Positions 1 to 7,271 of a DNA stretch of 25,094 bases are shown piece after piece; within the stretch, counting starts at the first letter, position 1, and the number at the start of each line of letters is the position of its first letter. Origin of the DNA: Acholeplasmataceae bacterium (GTDB lineage: Bacteria; Bacillota; Negativicutes; Acidaminococcales; Acidaminococcaceae). The stretch spans positions 1 through 25,094 of the forward strand of contig JAAYIB010000169.1 of the NCBI GenBank assembly GCA_012744295.1. Reading direction: 5' to 3'. The notes under the pieces are model-generated. The model saw nothing but the letters and a program-made list of their open reading frames with translations, ran no database searches and had not been told where the DNA came from. Position numbers and translations under genes: made by a program.

Positions 1-12
1 CCCTCTTGCAAT

Positions 13-32
13 AAAGCCTTGATTCAGGCTTT
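13..32. terminator. Possible terminator hairpin at the left edge
   Basis: A 7-bp inverted repeat (AAAGCCT, loop of 6, AGGCTTT) lies about 40 bases beyond the stop of the minus-strand CofE-like gene. The flanking T-rich bases are short on both sides, so it is a modest terminator candidate. It could serve the minus-strand operon ending at 70 or a plus-strand gene outside the window. Confidence 0.4.
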
Positions 33-69
33 TAACAAGAGCGGCGGCATGGTTTTAACTGTTAGAATT

Positions 70-717
70 CTATGCTTTCCTGTAATTTTTTATGATAACT
101 ATCGGAGTTTTCTGGCTGGCATTGCCGAAAGGATTGTTTATCAGTATTTCTGCAACTTCTTCGCCATTAACTCCCGGGGAAACTCCCAGCACAAAAGAAC
201 GTTTAAGGTCGTTGACGTCCGCAACCGCGGCGCCATAGGCTCCCGTCTCTCTGGCAATGGCTGCAGCGACCTCTGCAGGCTTATCAGGTCCATAGACAAT
301 GTGTTTGTCATACGGCGGCATCGTTCCTGTGACGTCGTCTATAAGTTTCGCCTGCTCGCCGCCCAGACGATAAAATACGCCGCTGATGCCTACGCATTTG
401 GTAAGTATTCCGAAAAAAACCGCAAAAAGGATTCTTGCCTTTCCTTCGACCTGAATCAACGCCTGCATGCTTCGCCAGCCGGCAATGCTTCCCTGTGATG
501 GAAATAGCTGCGACAGAACCTTTGACAAAAAACACGGCGTCAATTCTTCCGGTCGCTTTGCCCTGCCCTGCGTTATAGCGACCACGCTTTCGGCAACACA
601 GACAACGTCATTCGGGCCAATCTTATCCTTGCCGAATTCTTTAATGGCTTCGACGATATTATCGTGAACGGTCAAAATTCTCGTCGGAACCGGAACTATT
701 TCATATCTTTCCAACAT
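70..717 (-). CDS. Short CofE-like protein (F420-0:gamma-glutamyl ligase family)
   Basis: This 215-residue protein resembles the coenzyme F420-0:L-glutamate ligase (CofE) fold. The N-terminal stretch VPTRILTVHDNIVEAI, the DVVCVAESVVAITQGRAKRP segment near residue 40 and the GVFYRLGG and DDVTGTMPPYDKHIVYGP segments fit the family's conserved core. CofE enzymes add glutamate to F420-0 using GTP. Nothing in this window makes F420, so the true substrate is unknown. The ATG at 717 has GGGAGG about 8 bases upstream and overlaps the end of the preceding membrane-protein gene by 17 bases, which implies translational coupling. It is the last gene of the thioesterase operon. It is shorter than the second CofE-like protein at 1798-2982 and clearly diverged from it. 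The family call is fairly secure, the reaction is not. Confidence 0.75.
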   Translation of the reverse strand: MLERYEIVPVPTRILTVHDNIVEAIKEFGKDKIGPNDVVCVAESVVAITQGRAKRPEELTPCFLSKVLSQLFPSQGSIAGWRSMQALIQVEGKARILFAVFFGILTKCVGISGVFYRLGGEQAKLIDDVTGTMPPYDKHIVYGPDKPAEVAAAIARETGAYGAAVADVNDLKRSFVLGVSPGVNGEEVAEILINNPFGNASQKTPIVIIKNYRKA

Positions 718-1252
718 CGGCGCCGCCTCCCGTCAGAATCCTGAACTCCTCTGCCCTGAAAGCCGCAAATTCCTTGCGGACGTAAACATCCTTGCGCGCA
801 GAGCCGTTTAAATATACGGCAACATCCATGTCGACCATGCCTTCCATCGCTTCCCTGATGGTTAAACCTTTATTGGCAACGAAGCGCAAAGTCATAATTA
901 GCATAATTTCCTGCCTGCTTTTTAACATGACTGCCTCAAAGTAATTGTCTTTACGGCGTCGGTCTATGCTTTCGATATGTCCGTAAACTATCGCGCTGTC
1001 GAATTGCTCCTGGGGCAGGTAAGGGCGTGGGAAGATATCAAGGATTGCCGCGTCTTCATTACCCCTGTTGACGAGGGGAAACTCTGTGGAAAAGACGGCC
1101 TCCGTTTCCGAAAGACTTTCCAATTTTAGCGGCGTTCTTTTCTCAAGCAGAACCACCGAATCATCCGTTCCTTTAAAAAAGGCATAAACACAAACGATGA
1201 GAGAAAGCACTGCTATGAAGGCAATAATGCCTCCCACTATGTAAAGCAACAT
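701..1252 (-). CDS. Hypothetical membrane-anchored protein
   Basis: This 183-residue protein has one strongly hydrophobic N-terminal segment (about residues 3-27), followed by a polar and probably beta-rich domain outside the membrane. I do not recognise the family. The rest has no cysteine pairs or catalytic motif that I can name. The start ATG is 2 bases after the thioesterase stop, with AGGAAAG upstream, and its end overlaps the CofE-like gene by 17 bases, so the three genes form one tight operon. Likely topology is a single N-terminal anchor with the C-terminal domain on one face of the membrane. The N-terminal segment could alternatively be an uncleaved signal peptide. A role beside the thioesterase or CofE-like protein is only inferred from the linkage. 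Confidence 0.75.
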   Translation of the reverse strand: MLLYIVGGIIAFIAVLSLIVCVYAFFKGTDDSVVLLEKRTPLKLESLSETEAVFSTEFPLVNRGNEDAAILDIFPRPYLPQEQFDSAIVYGHIESIDRRRKDNYFEAVMLKSRQEIMLIMTLRFVANKGLTIREAMEGMVDMDVAVYLNGSARKDVYVRKEFAAFRAEEFRILTGGGADVGKI

Positions 1253-1254
1253 GT

Positions 1255-1680
1255 TTATTCTTTCCTGCCTTTCTCTTCCTGCCCGTATAAACAGGCAATT
1301 TTGTCATAGTAGCTGATTGGCAGCCTTGTCGGACGCCCTTCCAAATTTGTAAAAGCATTGGTCGTTTTGCCCGTTGCAAGCAGCATTTCGTCCTTTGTCC
1401 TGACTATCCGGTAGCCAAAAGTCATTTTAACCTTGGAAAATTCAAGCATGGTCGTCCTGATGACAAATTCTTCGTCAAAACGTGCCGAATTCTTATAATT
1501 ACAGCTAACCTCCGTTATGGGGAAAAGATATCCGTCATTCATCAAATTTAAAAGTTCCACTCCTGCCGCCCTTAAATAAGCTACGCGTCCCATCTCGAAC
1601 CACCGCAGATAGTTTGCGTGATGCACCACACCCATCATATCGGTTTCTACAAAACGAACGCGGTCTCGAATCTCTATCAC
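1255..1680 (-). CDS. Acyl-CoA thioesterase, hot-dog fold (YbgC/4-hydroxybenzoyl-CoA type)
   Basis: This 141-residue protein is a single hot-dog domain that should hydrolyse acyl-CoA thioesters in the cytoplasm. The signature runs from about residue 10: ETD, then MGVVHHANYLRWFE, with Asp14 as the expected catalytic acid and the paired histidines in the family position. The length is typical. I chose the GTG at 1680 because AGGAAG sits 6 bases upstream and the conserved fold begins there; an upstream ATG at 1728 would add an unconserved tail lying over the -10 box. A good promoter at 1719-1747 supports this. It is the first gene of an operon with a membrane protein and a CofE-like protein. The acyl substrate cannot be told from sequence. 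Confidence 0.88.
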   Translation of the reverse strand: MIEIRDRVRFVETDMMGVVHHANYLRWFEMGRVAYLRAAGVELLNLMNDGYLFPITEVSCNYKNSARFDEEFVIRTTMLEFSKVKMTFGYRIVRTKDEMLLATGKTTNAFTNLEGRPTRLPISYYDKIACLYGQEEKGRKE

Positions 1681-1718
1681 TTTGCACTTCCTGCCTTCCT
1701 TCAATTTGTTACCACAAC

Positions 1719-1747
1719 AGTATAGCACTTTAACCCTTTATCCTCAA
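1719..1747 (-). promoter_or_regulatory. Promoter of the thioesterase operon
   Basis: On the minus strand there is TTGAGG, a 17-base spacer and TATACT, with TGC just before the -10 box (extended -10). It lies about 40 bases upstream of the chosen GTG start at 1680, which excludes the longer ORF starting at 1728. Confidence 0.75.
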
Positions 1748-1760
1748 CCGTTAAGGCAAC

Positions 1761-1792
1761 AAAAAAGGCGGTCGTTATGCAGGCCGCCTTTT
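1761..1792 (-). terminator. Terminator of the LUD/DUF3842/CofE operon
   Basis: The minus strand has AAAAGGCGG, a 12-base loop and CCGCCTTTTTT immediately after the stop of the long CofE-like gene. A GC stem followed by a T tract is the usual intrinsic terminator. The matching A/T flanks may let it work in both directions. Confidence 0.85.
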
Positions 1793-1797
1793 CATCC

Positions 1798-2982
1798 TTA
1801 TTCGCATGCGTAATTATCAAAATAGCCTTGTGCCAAAACAACCGGTGTTCCTTTGTCGCCGCTGCCGGTCGTAAGGTCAAAAAGACTGCCCAAAAGGTCC
1901 GTGATCTGGCGTGGAGTTGTGCCAAGAGAAGCATCGTTGCCGACGAGGTCCTGTGCCTTGCAGTTAATTTTTTCCCTGACGGCTTCCGCCGCCTCTTCCT
2001 TGCTCATATGGGCAAACTCGTTGTCAACTATGTACTTGATCTTAATTTCGTTCGGAACTCCCATAAGCCCTTCTGTAAATCCGGGTGAAACGACAGGATC
2101 GGCCAGTTCCCAGATTTTACCGACCGGATCCTTAAAGCCACCGTCGCCGTAAACCATGACTTCGACATGCTTGCCTGTTACTGCTTTAAGCTTCTGCTGT
2201 ACTGCGGTTACTACCTCCTGGCAATCACGCGGGAAAAGTTTTACGGTGTCCTTGCCGGCGGAATTGGAACCCAACACTCCGAACTCGCTGTTGTAACCGC
2301 TGCCGTCAATAGGTTCGGCCAGTATTTCATCAAGCGTGTACACTTTTTTGGCGCCGGCCTTGATCAATGTATTTTTGACTCGATTTCTTTCATGTATTCC
2401 TGCCACTAGAACTTCCTGGGCATGGTTGAGCGCTTCGCGGGGATCATTGGAAAAAATGAACTCTATCTTATCCCCGACGAGGTCACGATAAAAATCAATA
2501 TAGTCGATGCCTGTGAAACGGTGGCAAACCTTTTCTCCGAACATTTCCCTGTATTTCTTTTCATTGAAAATATCCTTGTAGGGATTAAGGCCAAGCTCGT
2601 CCATCTTTCTGACATCCATAATATGATTGCCCAGTTCATCGGAAGGGTAATTCAGTATCATGTGGATTTTTTTGTTGCTTTCGGCAATGCCTTTCAGCAG
2701 AAGCGAAAACCTGTTACGGCTGAAAATCGGAAAAACAAGGGCAATGTCTCCGTCGAATTTCCTTTTGATATCCGCGCCTATTTGTGATAAGTGAGCGTAA
2801 TTGCCTTGGGCCCTTGCCACTATTGATTCCTTGATGCCGACAACGTCCCTGTCCCTGAGCTCAAAGTTCTCGTTAGACGCAGCCGCGAGAACCGCGTCCA
2901 CTGTAATGTCGACAATGTTGTCGCCTTCCTTGATCATGGGCGTACGAATGCCCCTGACGATTGTTCCAACTGTTCTTGCCAT
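1798..2982 (-). CDS. CofE-like protein (coenzyme F420-0:L-glutamate ligase family), long form
   Basis: This 394-residue protein belongs to the CofE/F420-0:gamma-glutamyl ligase family as annotated in many anaerobic Bacillota. The N-terminal RGIRTPMIKEGDNIVDI and the DVVGIKESIVARAQGNYA segment around residue 45 match the family's nucleotide-binding start. The C-terminal half contains VMVYGDGGFKDPVGKIWELAD and a SPGFTEGL segment. At 394 residues it is much longer than the roughly 250-residue archaeal enzyme. The ATG at 2982 was chosen because GGAGGGG lies about 7 bases upstream; the longer ORF lacks such a site. It is the last gene after a LUD protein and a DUF3842 protein, and a terminator follows directly. 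No other F420 gene is in view, so ligase activity on F420 is unproven and another amide-forming reaction is possible. Confidence 0.8.
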   Translation of the reverse strand: MARTVGTIVRGIRTPMIKEGDNIVDITVDAVLAAASNENFELRDRDVVGIKESIVARAQGNYAHLSQIGADIKRKFDGDIALVFPIFSRNRFSLLLKGIAESNKKIHMILNYPSDELGNHIMDVRKMDELGLNPYKDIFNEKKYREMFGEKVCHRFTGIDYIDFYRDLVGDKIEFIFSNDPREALNHAQEVLVAGIHERNRVKNTLIKAGAKKVYTLDEILAEPIDGSGYNSEFGVLGSNSAGKDTVKLFPRDCQEVVTAVQQKLKAVTGKHVEVMVYGDGGFKDPVGKIWELADPVVSPGFTEGLMGVPNEIKIKYIVDNEFAHMSKEEAAEAVREKINCKAQDLVGNDASLGTTPRQITDLLGSLFDLTTGSGDKGTPVVLAQGYFDNYACE

Positions 2983-3023
2983 TAAAGTTTCCCCTCCGTT
3001 TAGTTGAAAATCATGTGTATTGT

Positions 3024-3452
3024 TTATAGCTTGTCTTCGCACAGTTCTCCTATGCGTTCGATAGCTTTTTTTATCAATGCAGCCATTGAGCCATTTGTGA
3101 TTCCCACAATTTCCACATGACTCTGACTAACGGGTATCAGGATTTTCTTGCCCTTGGCCGAGGACACTGCTTCGGCAATTTTCGGGCTGATTTCGCCCAT
3201 CATCGTATTGGGAATGATGATGCCGATCGGACCGACAATTATATCTGCGTCGGCAACGGAAAAACAAATGGCGTTCTCGCCTGTGGCGCCTTTTTTTAAT
3301 CCGGCCTTTAACATTGCCGCAGTCGCCAGGGAGTTTGTACCCAACGCAATTATTTCCGCTTGTTCCATAAGCTTCCGAGGAAGCTGGGCAATGACCTGTG
3401 CGGCCAGTCCGCCGCCCATTCCGTCAATAAAGGCAATTTTCAACAACTTCAC
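3024..3452 (-). CDS. DUF3842 family protein
   Basis: This 142-residue protein starts KIAFIDGMGGGLAAQVI, a glycine-rich beta-alpha turn like a nucleotide-binding loop, and contains a second hydrophobic core (ADIIVGPIGIIIPNTMMGEI, near residues 69-88) and a final helix. This matches the DUF3842 family, whose function is unknown. The start is a GTG with AGGA about 5 bases upstream. It begins 7 bases after the LUD gene and is followed after 41 bases by the CofE-like gene, so the three are probably one transcript. The sequence suggests a small soluble Rossmann-like protein that could bind a nucleotide or metabolite for its neighbours. Confidence 0.78.
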   Translation of the reverse strand: MKLLKIAFIDGMGGGLAAQVIAQLPRKLMEQAEIIALGTNSLATAAMLKAGLKKGATGENAICFSVADADIIVGPIGIIIPNTMMGEISPKIAEAVSSAKGKKILIPVSQSHVEIVGITNGSMAALIKKAIERIGELCEDKL

Positions 3453-3459
3453 ACCGTCC

Positions 3460-4095
3460 TTAATAACCTAAAGCCTCGCCGACTATTATAACATGAAAAT
3501 CCGAAGTTGAGGGAGCCCTGTGCATAATGCTCGTCAGCGAACAGATTCTTTCCGGGCTGTTGCAGTCGGAACAGACCCCGCTTAATACGCAGGGCGTTTT
3601 CCGCTTCAGTCTGTCAGCGTTCATCGGAGCCGCAGTAATTTCAATTCTTCTGCGCGCGTCGTTCTCATCCTTCACAATTTTGTTCGCTCCCATCACGACA
3701 ATGACTCTCTTCGGGCCAAATGTCAAAGCGGCAACCCTATTGCCTACGCCGTCGACATTGACAATCTTGCCGTCAAGAGTAACCGCGTTCGAACTTGCCA
3801 AAAAAACATCGGCCGTAAGCTGCTGACGTCTTACAAGGTAAGCTTCGGCGGGCGGCAGTCCCTGATGGTCAAAAACCTTGTTGCCCATATCTCCAAGCAA
3901 TTTGCAGACATTAAGCTCGTGCAGCGTCATGGAGCCTCCCATGCCGATGGTGTCCTGAGCTTTGATCAGCCTAAGGATTGCTTCGACCGCTTCGGCCTTG
4001 GAATCTGCATACTCGGCCTTAAACCTGTTTTTATTAAGTGCTTCCACAACTTTTTTGCCTATGAGTTCATAGTGATGTTTTAACAAGGTATTCAT
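3460..4095 (-). CDS. LUD-domain (DUF162) lactate-utilization-type protein
   Basis: This 211-residue protein has the LUD/DUF162 domain of LutC/YkgG-like proteins. Visible signatures are GMGGSMTLHELNV in the middle and GNRVAALTFGPKRVIVVMG. A C-terminal cysteine cluster follows (CVLSGVCSDCNSPERIC), typical of the short stand-alone LUD proteins and a possible metal or cluster site. LUD proteins are associated with lactate oxidation, but this one stands without LutA/LutB and its role is not settled. The ATG at 4095 was chosen because GGAGGGAG lies 6-7 bases upstream. It heads an operon with a DUF3842 protein and a CofE-like protein. The lactate link is family knowledge only. Confidence 0.82.
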   Translation of the reverse strand: MNTLLKHHYELIGKKVVEALNKNRFKAEYADSKAEAVEAILRLIKAQDTIGMGGSMTLHELNVCKLLGDMGNKVFDHQGLPPAEAYLVRRQQLTADVFLASSNAVTLDGKIVNVDGVGNRVAALTFGPKRVIVVMGANKIVKDENDARRRIEITAAPMNADRLKRKTPCVLSGVCSDCNSPERICSLTSIMHRAPSTSDFHVIIVGEALGY

Positions 4096-4132
4096 AAGAA
4101 CTCCCTCCATCTCTCTTCGTCTCCGTACTCTA

Positions 4133-4138
4133 ATTATA
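4133..4138 (-). promoter_or_regulatory. Extended -10 promoter of the LUD/DUF3842/CofE operon
   Basis: The minus strand reads TGCTATAAT, a consensus -10 box with the TGN extension, about 38 bases before the LUD start. I see no good -35 box 16-18 bases upstream, so this is probably an extended -10 promoter. Confidence 0.5.
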
Positions 4139-4216
4139 GCAGATATACTCAATGTTTACATAGATTTTGCAATTATATCAGTATTATGCACTTTTTTGGA
4201 CTTTAGTAAGAAAAAA

Positions 4217-4245
4217 TTGCCTAAAGAATCGTATTATGCTATAAT
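4217..4245 (+). promoter_or_regulatory. tRNA-Arg promoter
   Basis: TTGCCT, a 17-base spacer and a perfect TATAAT with a preceding TGC. It lies 22 bases upstream of the tRNA and nothing else follows it, so it most likely drives the tRNA alone. Confidence 0.85.
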
Positions 4246-4267
4246 TACTCCCGCAGCAGACCTGCAT

Positions 4268-4342
4268 ACGCCTGTAGCTCAGTGGATAGAGCAGTGGCCT
4301 CCGGAGCCGCGTGCGGTGGTACGATTCCACTCAGGCGTACCA
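4268..4342 (+). tRNA. tRNA-Arg (anticodon CCG)
   Basis: The cloverleaf folds by eye. The acceptor ACGCCTG pairs with CAGGCGT, followed by discriminator A and encoded CCA. The D stem is GCTC/GAGC with an 8-base loop. The anticodon stem GTGGC/GCCGC encloses loop CTCCGGA, giving anticodon CCG at 4301-4303, which reads CGG. The variable loop is GTGC. The T stem GGTGG/CCACT has one G-T pair at its base. The T loop reads TACGATT, so position 55 is A instead of the near-universal T (pseudouridine in the RNA). It has its own promoter and is followed by a terminator, so it is a monocistronic tRNA gene. The odd T-loop base may be a real variant or a sequence error. Confidence 0.93.
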
Positions 4343-4385
4343 TTTGGCTTTTTATGATTGTCGATAAGTTTCAATTAAAAAATTG

Positions 4386-4417
4386 ACCGGTACGGCAATT
4401 ATGCTGTACCGGTTTTT
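4386..4417. terminator. Terminator between tRNA-Arg and the PLP enzyme
   Basis: ACCGGTAC and GTACCGGT arms enclose an inner GC/GC pair around AATTAT, followed on the plus strand by TTTTTT. It ends the tRNA transcript on the plus strand. On the minus strand it follows the PLP enzyme stop directly and is trailed by a T run a few bases later, so it is probably bidirectional. Confidence 0.88.
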
Positions 4418-5464
4418 TCATATCAAACTTCCCAGTATTTCCTTTTCCGCAAAAAGCGCCGTGGCACCACCCGTGTGCCAGAAGCCTACATTGCCGCCTT
4501 TGGTGATTCTGCCGTCTTTGACATAATCCAGCAGGCAGGCGAGAGCCTTGCCGCTGTAAACAGGATCAACCAGAAGCCCTTCTCTTGCCGCCATCAGCTT
4601 GATTGCTTCCGTCGCCTTTTGACTCGGAAGTTCATAGCCCGGCGCAAAATGGTCTTCGTCCCGAAAGAAATCCTTCTCTGTCAGGATTGGTTCGAAACCG
4701 AGCCATTTTAGCGCGCTGTTTCCCAGTCTGGCGGCTTCCCGGGAAAAGCCCTCCGAGTGTTTTGCCGCGTCTACGGAAACAATTTGGGTTTCTTCCCCAA
4801 GCAGTTGTCGACCTGCGACAAGGCCGGCCATAGTACCGCCCGAACCGTTCGCATGAAAAATATAATCAAGCTTCAGTTGCTCGCAGGCAAGCTGAAGGCT
4901 AAGCTCTGTATAGCCGGCGATAAAGCCGGCTGTTCCTATGTGGTCGGCACCGCCCAAGGGTATGCTCCAGCATTTGTGTCCCTCATCCTCCAGCTCTTTC
5001 ATACGACGCCGCGCAAGTTCCATGTAGCGTTCCGTGCTTTCAAAAAGCGATTCGTCAGGCAAGGCCTTAACAAGATGTATTTCTGCTCCGAAAATCCTGT
5101 CCAAAAGGAGGTTGCCTTTCCAACAGTTTGCGTCAGGCTCAACAAGAGCCAATAAATAAAGCACGGGCTTCAACCCAAGCTTTCGCGAGGCCGCGGCCGG
5201 TTGCATGGCGTGGTTGGACTGCGTTGCTCCATAGGTGAAAACATATTCGGCTCCGGCCTCTACCGCCTGTCCCAATAAAAATTCAAGCTTTCTTACCTTG
5301 TTGCCGCCAAACAGATTTTGCCCGGTAAAATCATCTCTTTTTATGAAAAGGTTTATGCCAAGCTCTTTTGAAAGATTCTCCAATTTGTAAAATGGCGTTG
5401 GGAAAAATCCCAACGCCATTCTTCTTTTTTTATCGAGCTTTTCCTGTAAAGTCAGAATATCCAT
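4418..5464 (-). CDS. PLP-dependent D-cysteine desulfhydrase / ACC deaminase family enzyme
   Basis: This 348-residue protein belongs to the fold-type II PLP family of D-cysteine desulfhydrase and 1-aminocyclopropane-1-carboxylate deaminase. The PLP lysine is in GGNKVRKLE (Lys56). The family segment TYGATQSNHAMQPAAASRKLGL follows near residue 78, a glycine-rich phosphate loop GSGGTMAGLVAGRQLLG sits near residue 207, and the C-terminal WHTGGATALFA closes the domain. D-cysteine desulfhydrase converts D-cysteine to pyruvate, sulfide and ammonia in the cytoplasm. That is the better guess in a bacterium and beside nifS/nifU, but deaminase or another D-amino acid lyase activity is possible. The ATG at 5464 has AGGAGG 6-7 bases upstream. 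It lies 113 bases after nifU in the same direction. Confidence 0.85.
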   Translation of the reverse strand: MDILTLQEKLDKKRRMALGFFPTPFYKLENLSKELGINLFIKRDDFTGQNLFGGNKVRKLEFLLGQAVEAGAEYVFTYGATQSNHAMQPAAASRKLGLKPVLYLLALVEPDANCWKGNLLLDRIFGAEIHLVKALPDESLFESTERYMELARRRMKELEDEGHKCWSIPLGGADHIGTAGFIAGYTELSLQLACEQLKLDYIFHANGSGGTMAGLVAGRQLLGEETQIVSVDAAKHSEGFSREAARLGNSALKWLGFEPILTEKDFFRDEDHFAPGYELPSQKATEAIKLMAAREGLLVDPVYSGKALACLLDYVKDGRITKGGNVGFWHTGGATALFAEKEILGSLI

Positions 5465-5486
5465 GTGCCGCCTCCTGATCTTCGGT

Positions 5487-5536
5487 TCGACGCCTGTTGC
5501 GATTGACCTAAATATATCACGAGAGTCGACGCCTGT
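5487..5536. repeat. Two direct 11-bp repeats upstream of the PLP enzyme
   Basis: TCGACGCCTGT occurs at 5487-5497 and again at 5526-5536, 39 bases apart. Both copies lie in the 113-base gap between nifU and the PLP enzyme, on either side of an AT-rich TATATT-like segment that could be the -10 region. Tandem identical words around a promoter can be binding sites for an activator or repressor. No regulator is identified. Confidence 0.5.
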
Positions 5537-5577
5537 CTATCAAGCAGCCGATTTTTTCATATTCTTCATAAAAGCAA

Positions 5578-6006
5578 TCAGCCACCGCAGCAGCCATGGT
5601 GGCAGCATTGCTTGTCGAGCTCTATGCCGTCTGTTGGCAAGCCGTTTTTCAGCAAGTAGTCAACAATTGCAGCCTTCAGTGCGTCGGCGGCAAGATTTGA
5701 GCAGTGCATCTTGACCGGCGGCAGGCCGTCAAGAGCTTCCGCAACGGCTAAGTTGGTAAGCTTCAAAGCTTCTTCTATGGTTTTTCCCTTTGCCAGCTCC
5801 GTGACCATGCTGCTGGTTGCAATTGCTGCGCCGCAGCCGAAGGTCTGGAACTTGATATCGCTTATTTTATTTTCCTCGACCTTGATGAATATTTTCATTA
5901 TATCTCCACAGACGGGATTACCGACCGTTCCCACCCCTGAAAAATTCTCCATGACGCCAACGTTCCTCGGATTGGAAAAATGTTCCATCACTTTTGCGCT
6001 ATACAT
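5578..6006 (-). CDS. nifU: Fe-S cluster scaffold protein, NifU/IscU N-terminal domain type
   Basis: This 142-residue protein is the scaffold on which a new Fe-S cluster is built from sulfur supplied by the desulfurase. It has the three conserved ligand cysteines: Cys33 in GNPVCGD with Asp35, Cys58 in FGCGAAIATSS, and Cys102 in MHCSNLAADAL. It is only the IscU-like domain and lacks the ferredoxin-like and C-terminal domains of nitrogen-fixation NifU. An extra cysteine- and histidine-rich tail (CCHHGCCGG) ends the protein. The ATG at 6006 with GGAAGG 9 bases upstream is preferred over a TTG at 6015. It starts 20 bases after nifS on the same transcript. The IscU LPPVK motif, normally bound by HscA, is present as LPPVK at 98-102 of the longer reading. 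Confidence 0.93.
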   Translation of the reverse strand: MYSAKVMEHFSNPRNVGVMENFSGVGTVGNPVCGDIMKIFIKVEENKISDIKFQTFGCGAAIATSSMVTELAKGKTIEEALKLTNLAVAEALDGLPPVKMHCSNLAADALKAAIVDYLLKNGLPTDGIELDKQCCHHGCCGG

Positions 6007-6026
6007 AACACACAACCTTCCTTTGA

Positions 6027-7196
6027 CTAATTGTATTTTTCACTGTACAAGGGAGACATCGAGCGGAGCCTTGCCACAATCGGCGGCAGTTTCTCCAGCA
6101 GATAGTCGATATCGTCTTCCGTCGTGAACTCCGACAAGGTTAAACGCAGAGAGCCATGAGCCGTCTCATGCGGCAAGCCTATTGCCAGGAGAACGTGTGA
6201 AGGATCAAGCGAACCGGAAGTACAGGCCGAGCCGCTCGATGCGGCAATGCCGGCCATATCAAGCAAGAGCAGCAGACCTTCGCCCTCAATGTAGTCAATG
6301 CTGAAGTTCGCATTGTTGGGAAGTCGTTGCTCGCGATGTCCGTTCAGTCTGACTTCGCTTATTTTTTCTTCAATGCCGGAAATAAGTTTGTCACGAAGCT
6401 TCCTTATGCGTTCGGAGTTTTCCTGCATATGCTGTCTGGCGTGTGCGCTCGCAAGACCCAGGCCGAGTATTCCGGTGGTATTTTCAGTACCTGCCCTGCG
6501 TCCTTTTTCCTGTCCTCCTCCGTAAATGAGGTTGGCCAGCCTTATTCCCTTTCTGATATAAACGGCTCCGGTACCTTTAGGCCCATGAAATTTATGAGCC
6601 GTCAAAGTCAGGAGGTCAATGTTTTCCTCTTTGACATCAATCGGTACGTGCCCGACTGCCTGCACGGCGTCAGTGTGAAACAATACACCGTGCTTCCTTG
6701 CAATTTCACCTATTTCCTTGACAGGCATAATCGTGCCGATTTCGTTGTTGGCATACATCACGCTTATAAGAATCGTATCTTCCGCGATTGCAGCTTCCAC
6801 CGCTTGCGCGCCGACCATGCCGAATTCATCAACCGGAAGATAGGTTACGCGAAAGCCCTCTTTCTCCAGCGCCTCACAGGCATGAAGAACAGCGTGATGC
6901 TCCACGGCGGTGGTTATGATGTGCCTTCCCTTCTTAGCTTGAGCGCGGGCCGCGCCAATCAGAACCATGGTGTCGCCTTCGCTGCCGCCTCCCGTAAAAA
7001 CAATTTCTTCGGGCGAGGCATTGAGCAAAAGAGCAACTTCTGTTCTAGCCCCATCTATGATTTTTTTGGCTTGTTGGCCCAGTTTATATATTCCGGAGGG
7101 GTTGCCGTAACAATCCAAGAGAGCCTTGTACATCTCGTCAGCAATTGTCGGCAGGATTTTCGTCGTTGCCGCGTTATCAAAATAAACTTCTTTCAT
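6027..7196 (-). CDS. nifS: Cysteine desulfurase, NifS/IscS family
   Basis: This 389-residue PLP enzyme releases sulfur from L-cysteine as a persulfide for Fe-S assembly. The N-terminus YFDNAATTK is diagnostic. His100 in VEHHAVL stacks on the cofactor, Lys202 in TAHKFHGPKG binds PLP, and the persulfide-forming Cys325 sits in SSGSACTSGS. The length is normal for the family. The usual GGTESDN near residue 70 reads GGGSEGDT, a mild variation. The ATG at 7196 starts right before the conserved strand; an upstream TTG at 7214 has no usable site, whereas GGAG lies 12 bases before the ATG. It is the first gene of nifS-nifU. No IscR-type regulator gene is visible, but the promoter shares an inverted repeat with the divergent pfl promoter. 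Confidence 0.95.
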   Translation of the reverse strand: MKEVYFDNAATTKILPTIADEMYKALLDCYGNPSGIYKLGQQAKKIIDGARTEVALLLNASPEEIVFTGGGSEGDTMVLIGAARAQAKKGRHIITTAVEHHAVLHACEALEKEGFRVTYLPVDEFGMVGAQAVEAAIAEDTILISVMYANNEIGTIMPVKEIGEIARKHGVLFHTDAVQAVGHVPIDVKEENIDLLTLTAHKFHGPKGTGAVYIRKGIRLANLIYGGGQEKGRRAGTENTTGILGLGLASAHARQHMQENSERIRKLRDKLISGIEEKISEVRLNGHREQRLPNNANFSIDYIEGEGLLLLLDMAGIAASSGSACTSGSLDPSHVLLAIGLPHETAHGSLRLTLSEFTTEDDIDYLLEKLPPIVARLRSMSPLYSEKYN

Positions 7197-7242
7197 AATG
7201 AGGATCAGCTCCAATTCCTATAACTTTGCTATGTTTTAATTC

Positions 7243-7271
7243 ATACTACCAATTCCGAGTAATGTTGTCAA
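7243..7271 (-). promoter_or_regulatory. nifS promoter
   Basis: The minus strand has a consensus TTGACA, a 17-base spacer and TAGTAT about 47 bases before the nifS ATG. Its -35 box is the left end of the inverted repeat shared with the divergent pfl promoter. Confidence 0.82.

Noticed and set aside
6327..7223. A 298-codon plus-strand frame opposite nifS
   Set aside because: It mirrors the codon bias of nifS on the other strand and shows no domain or start signals.
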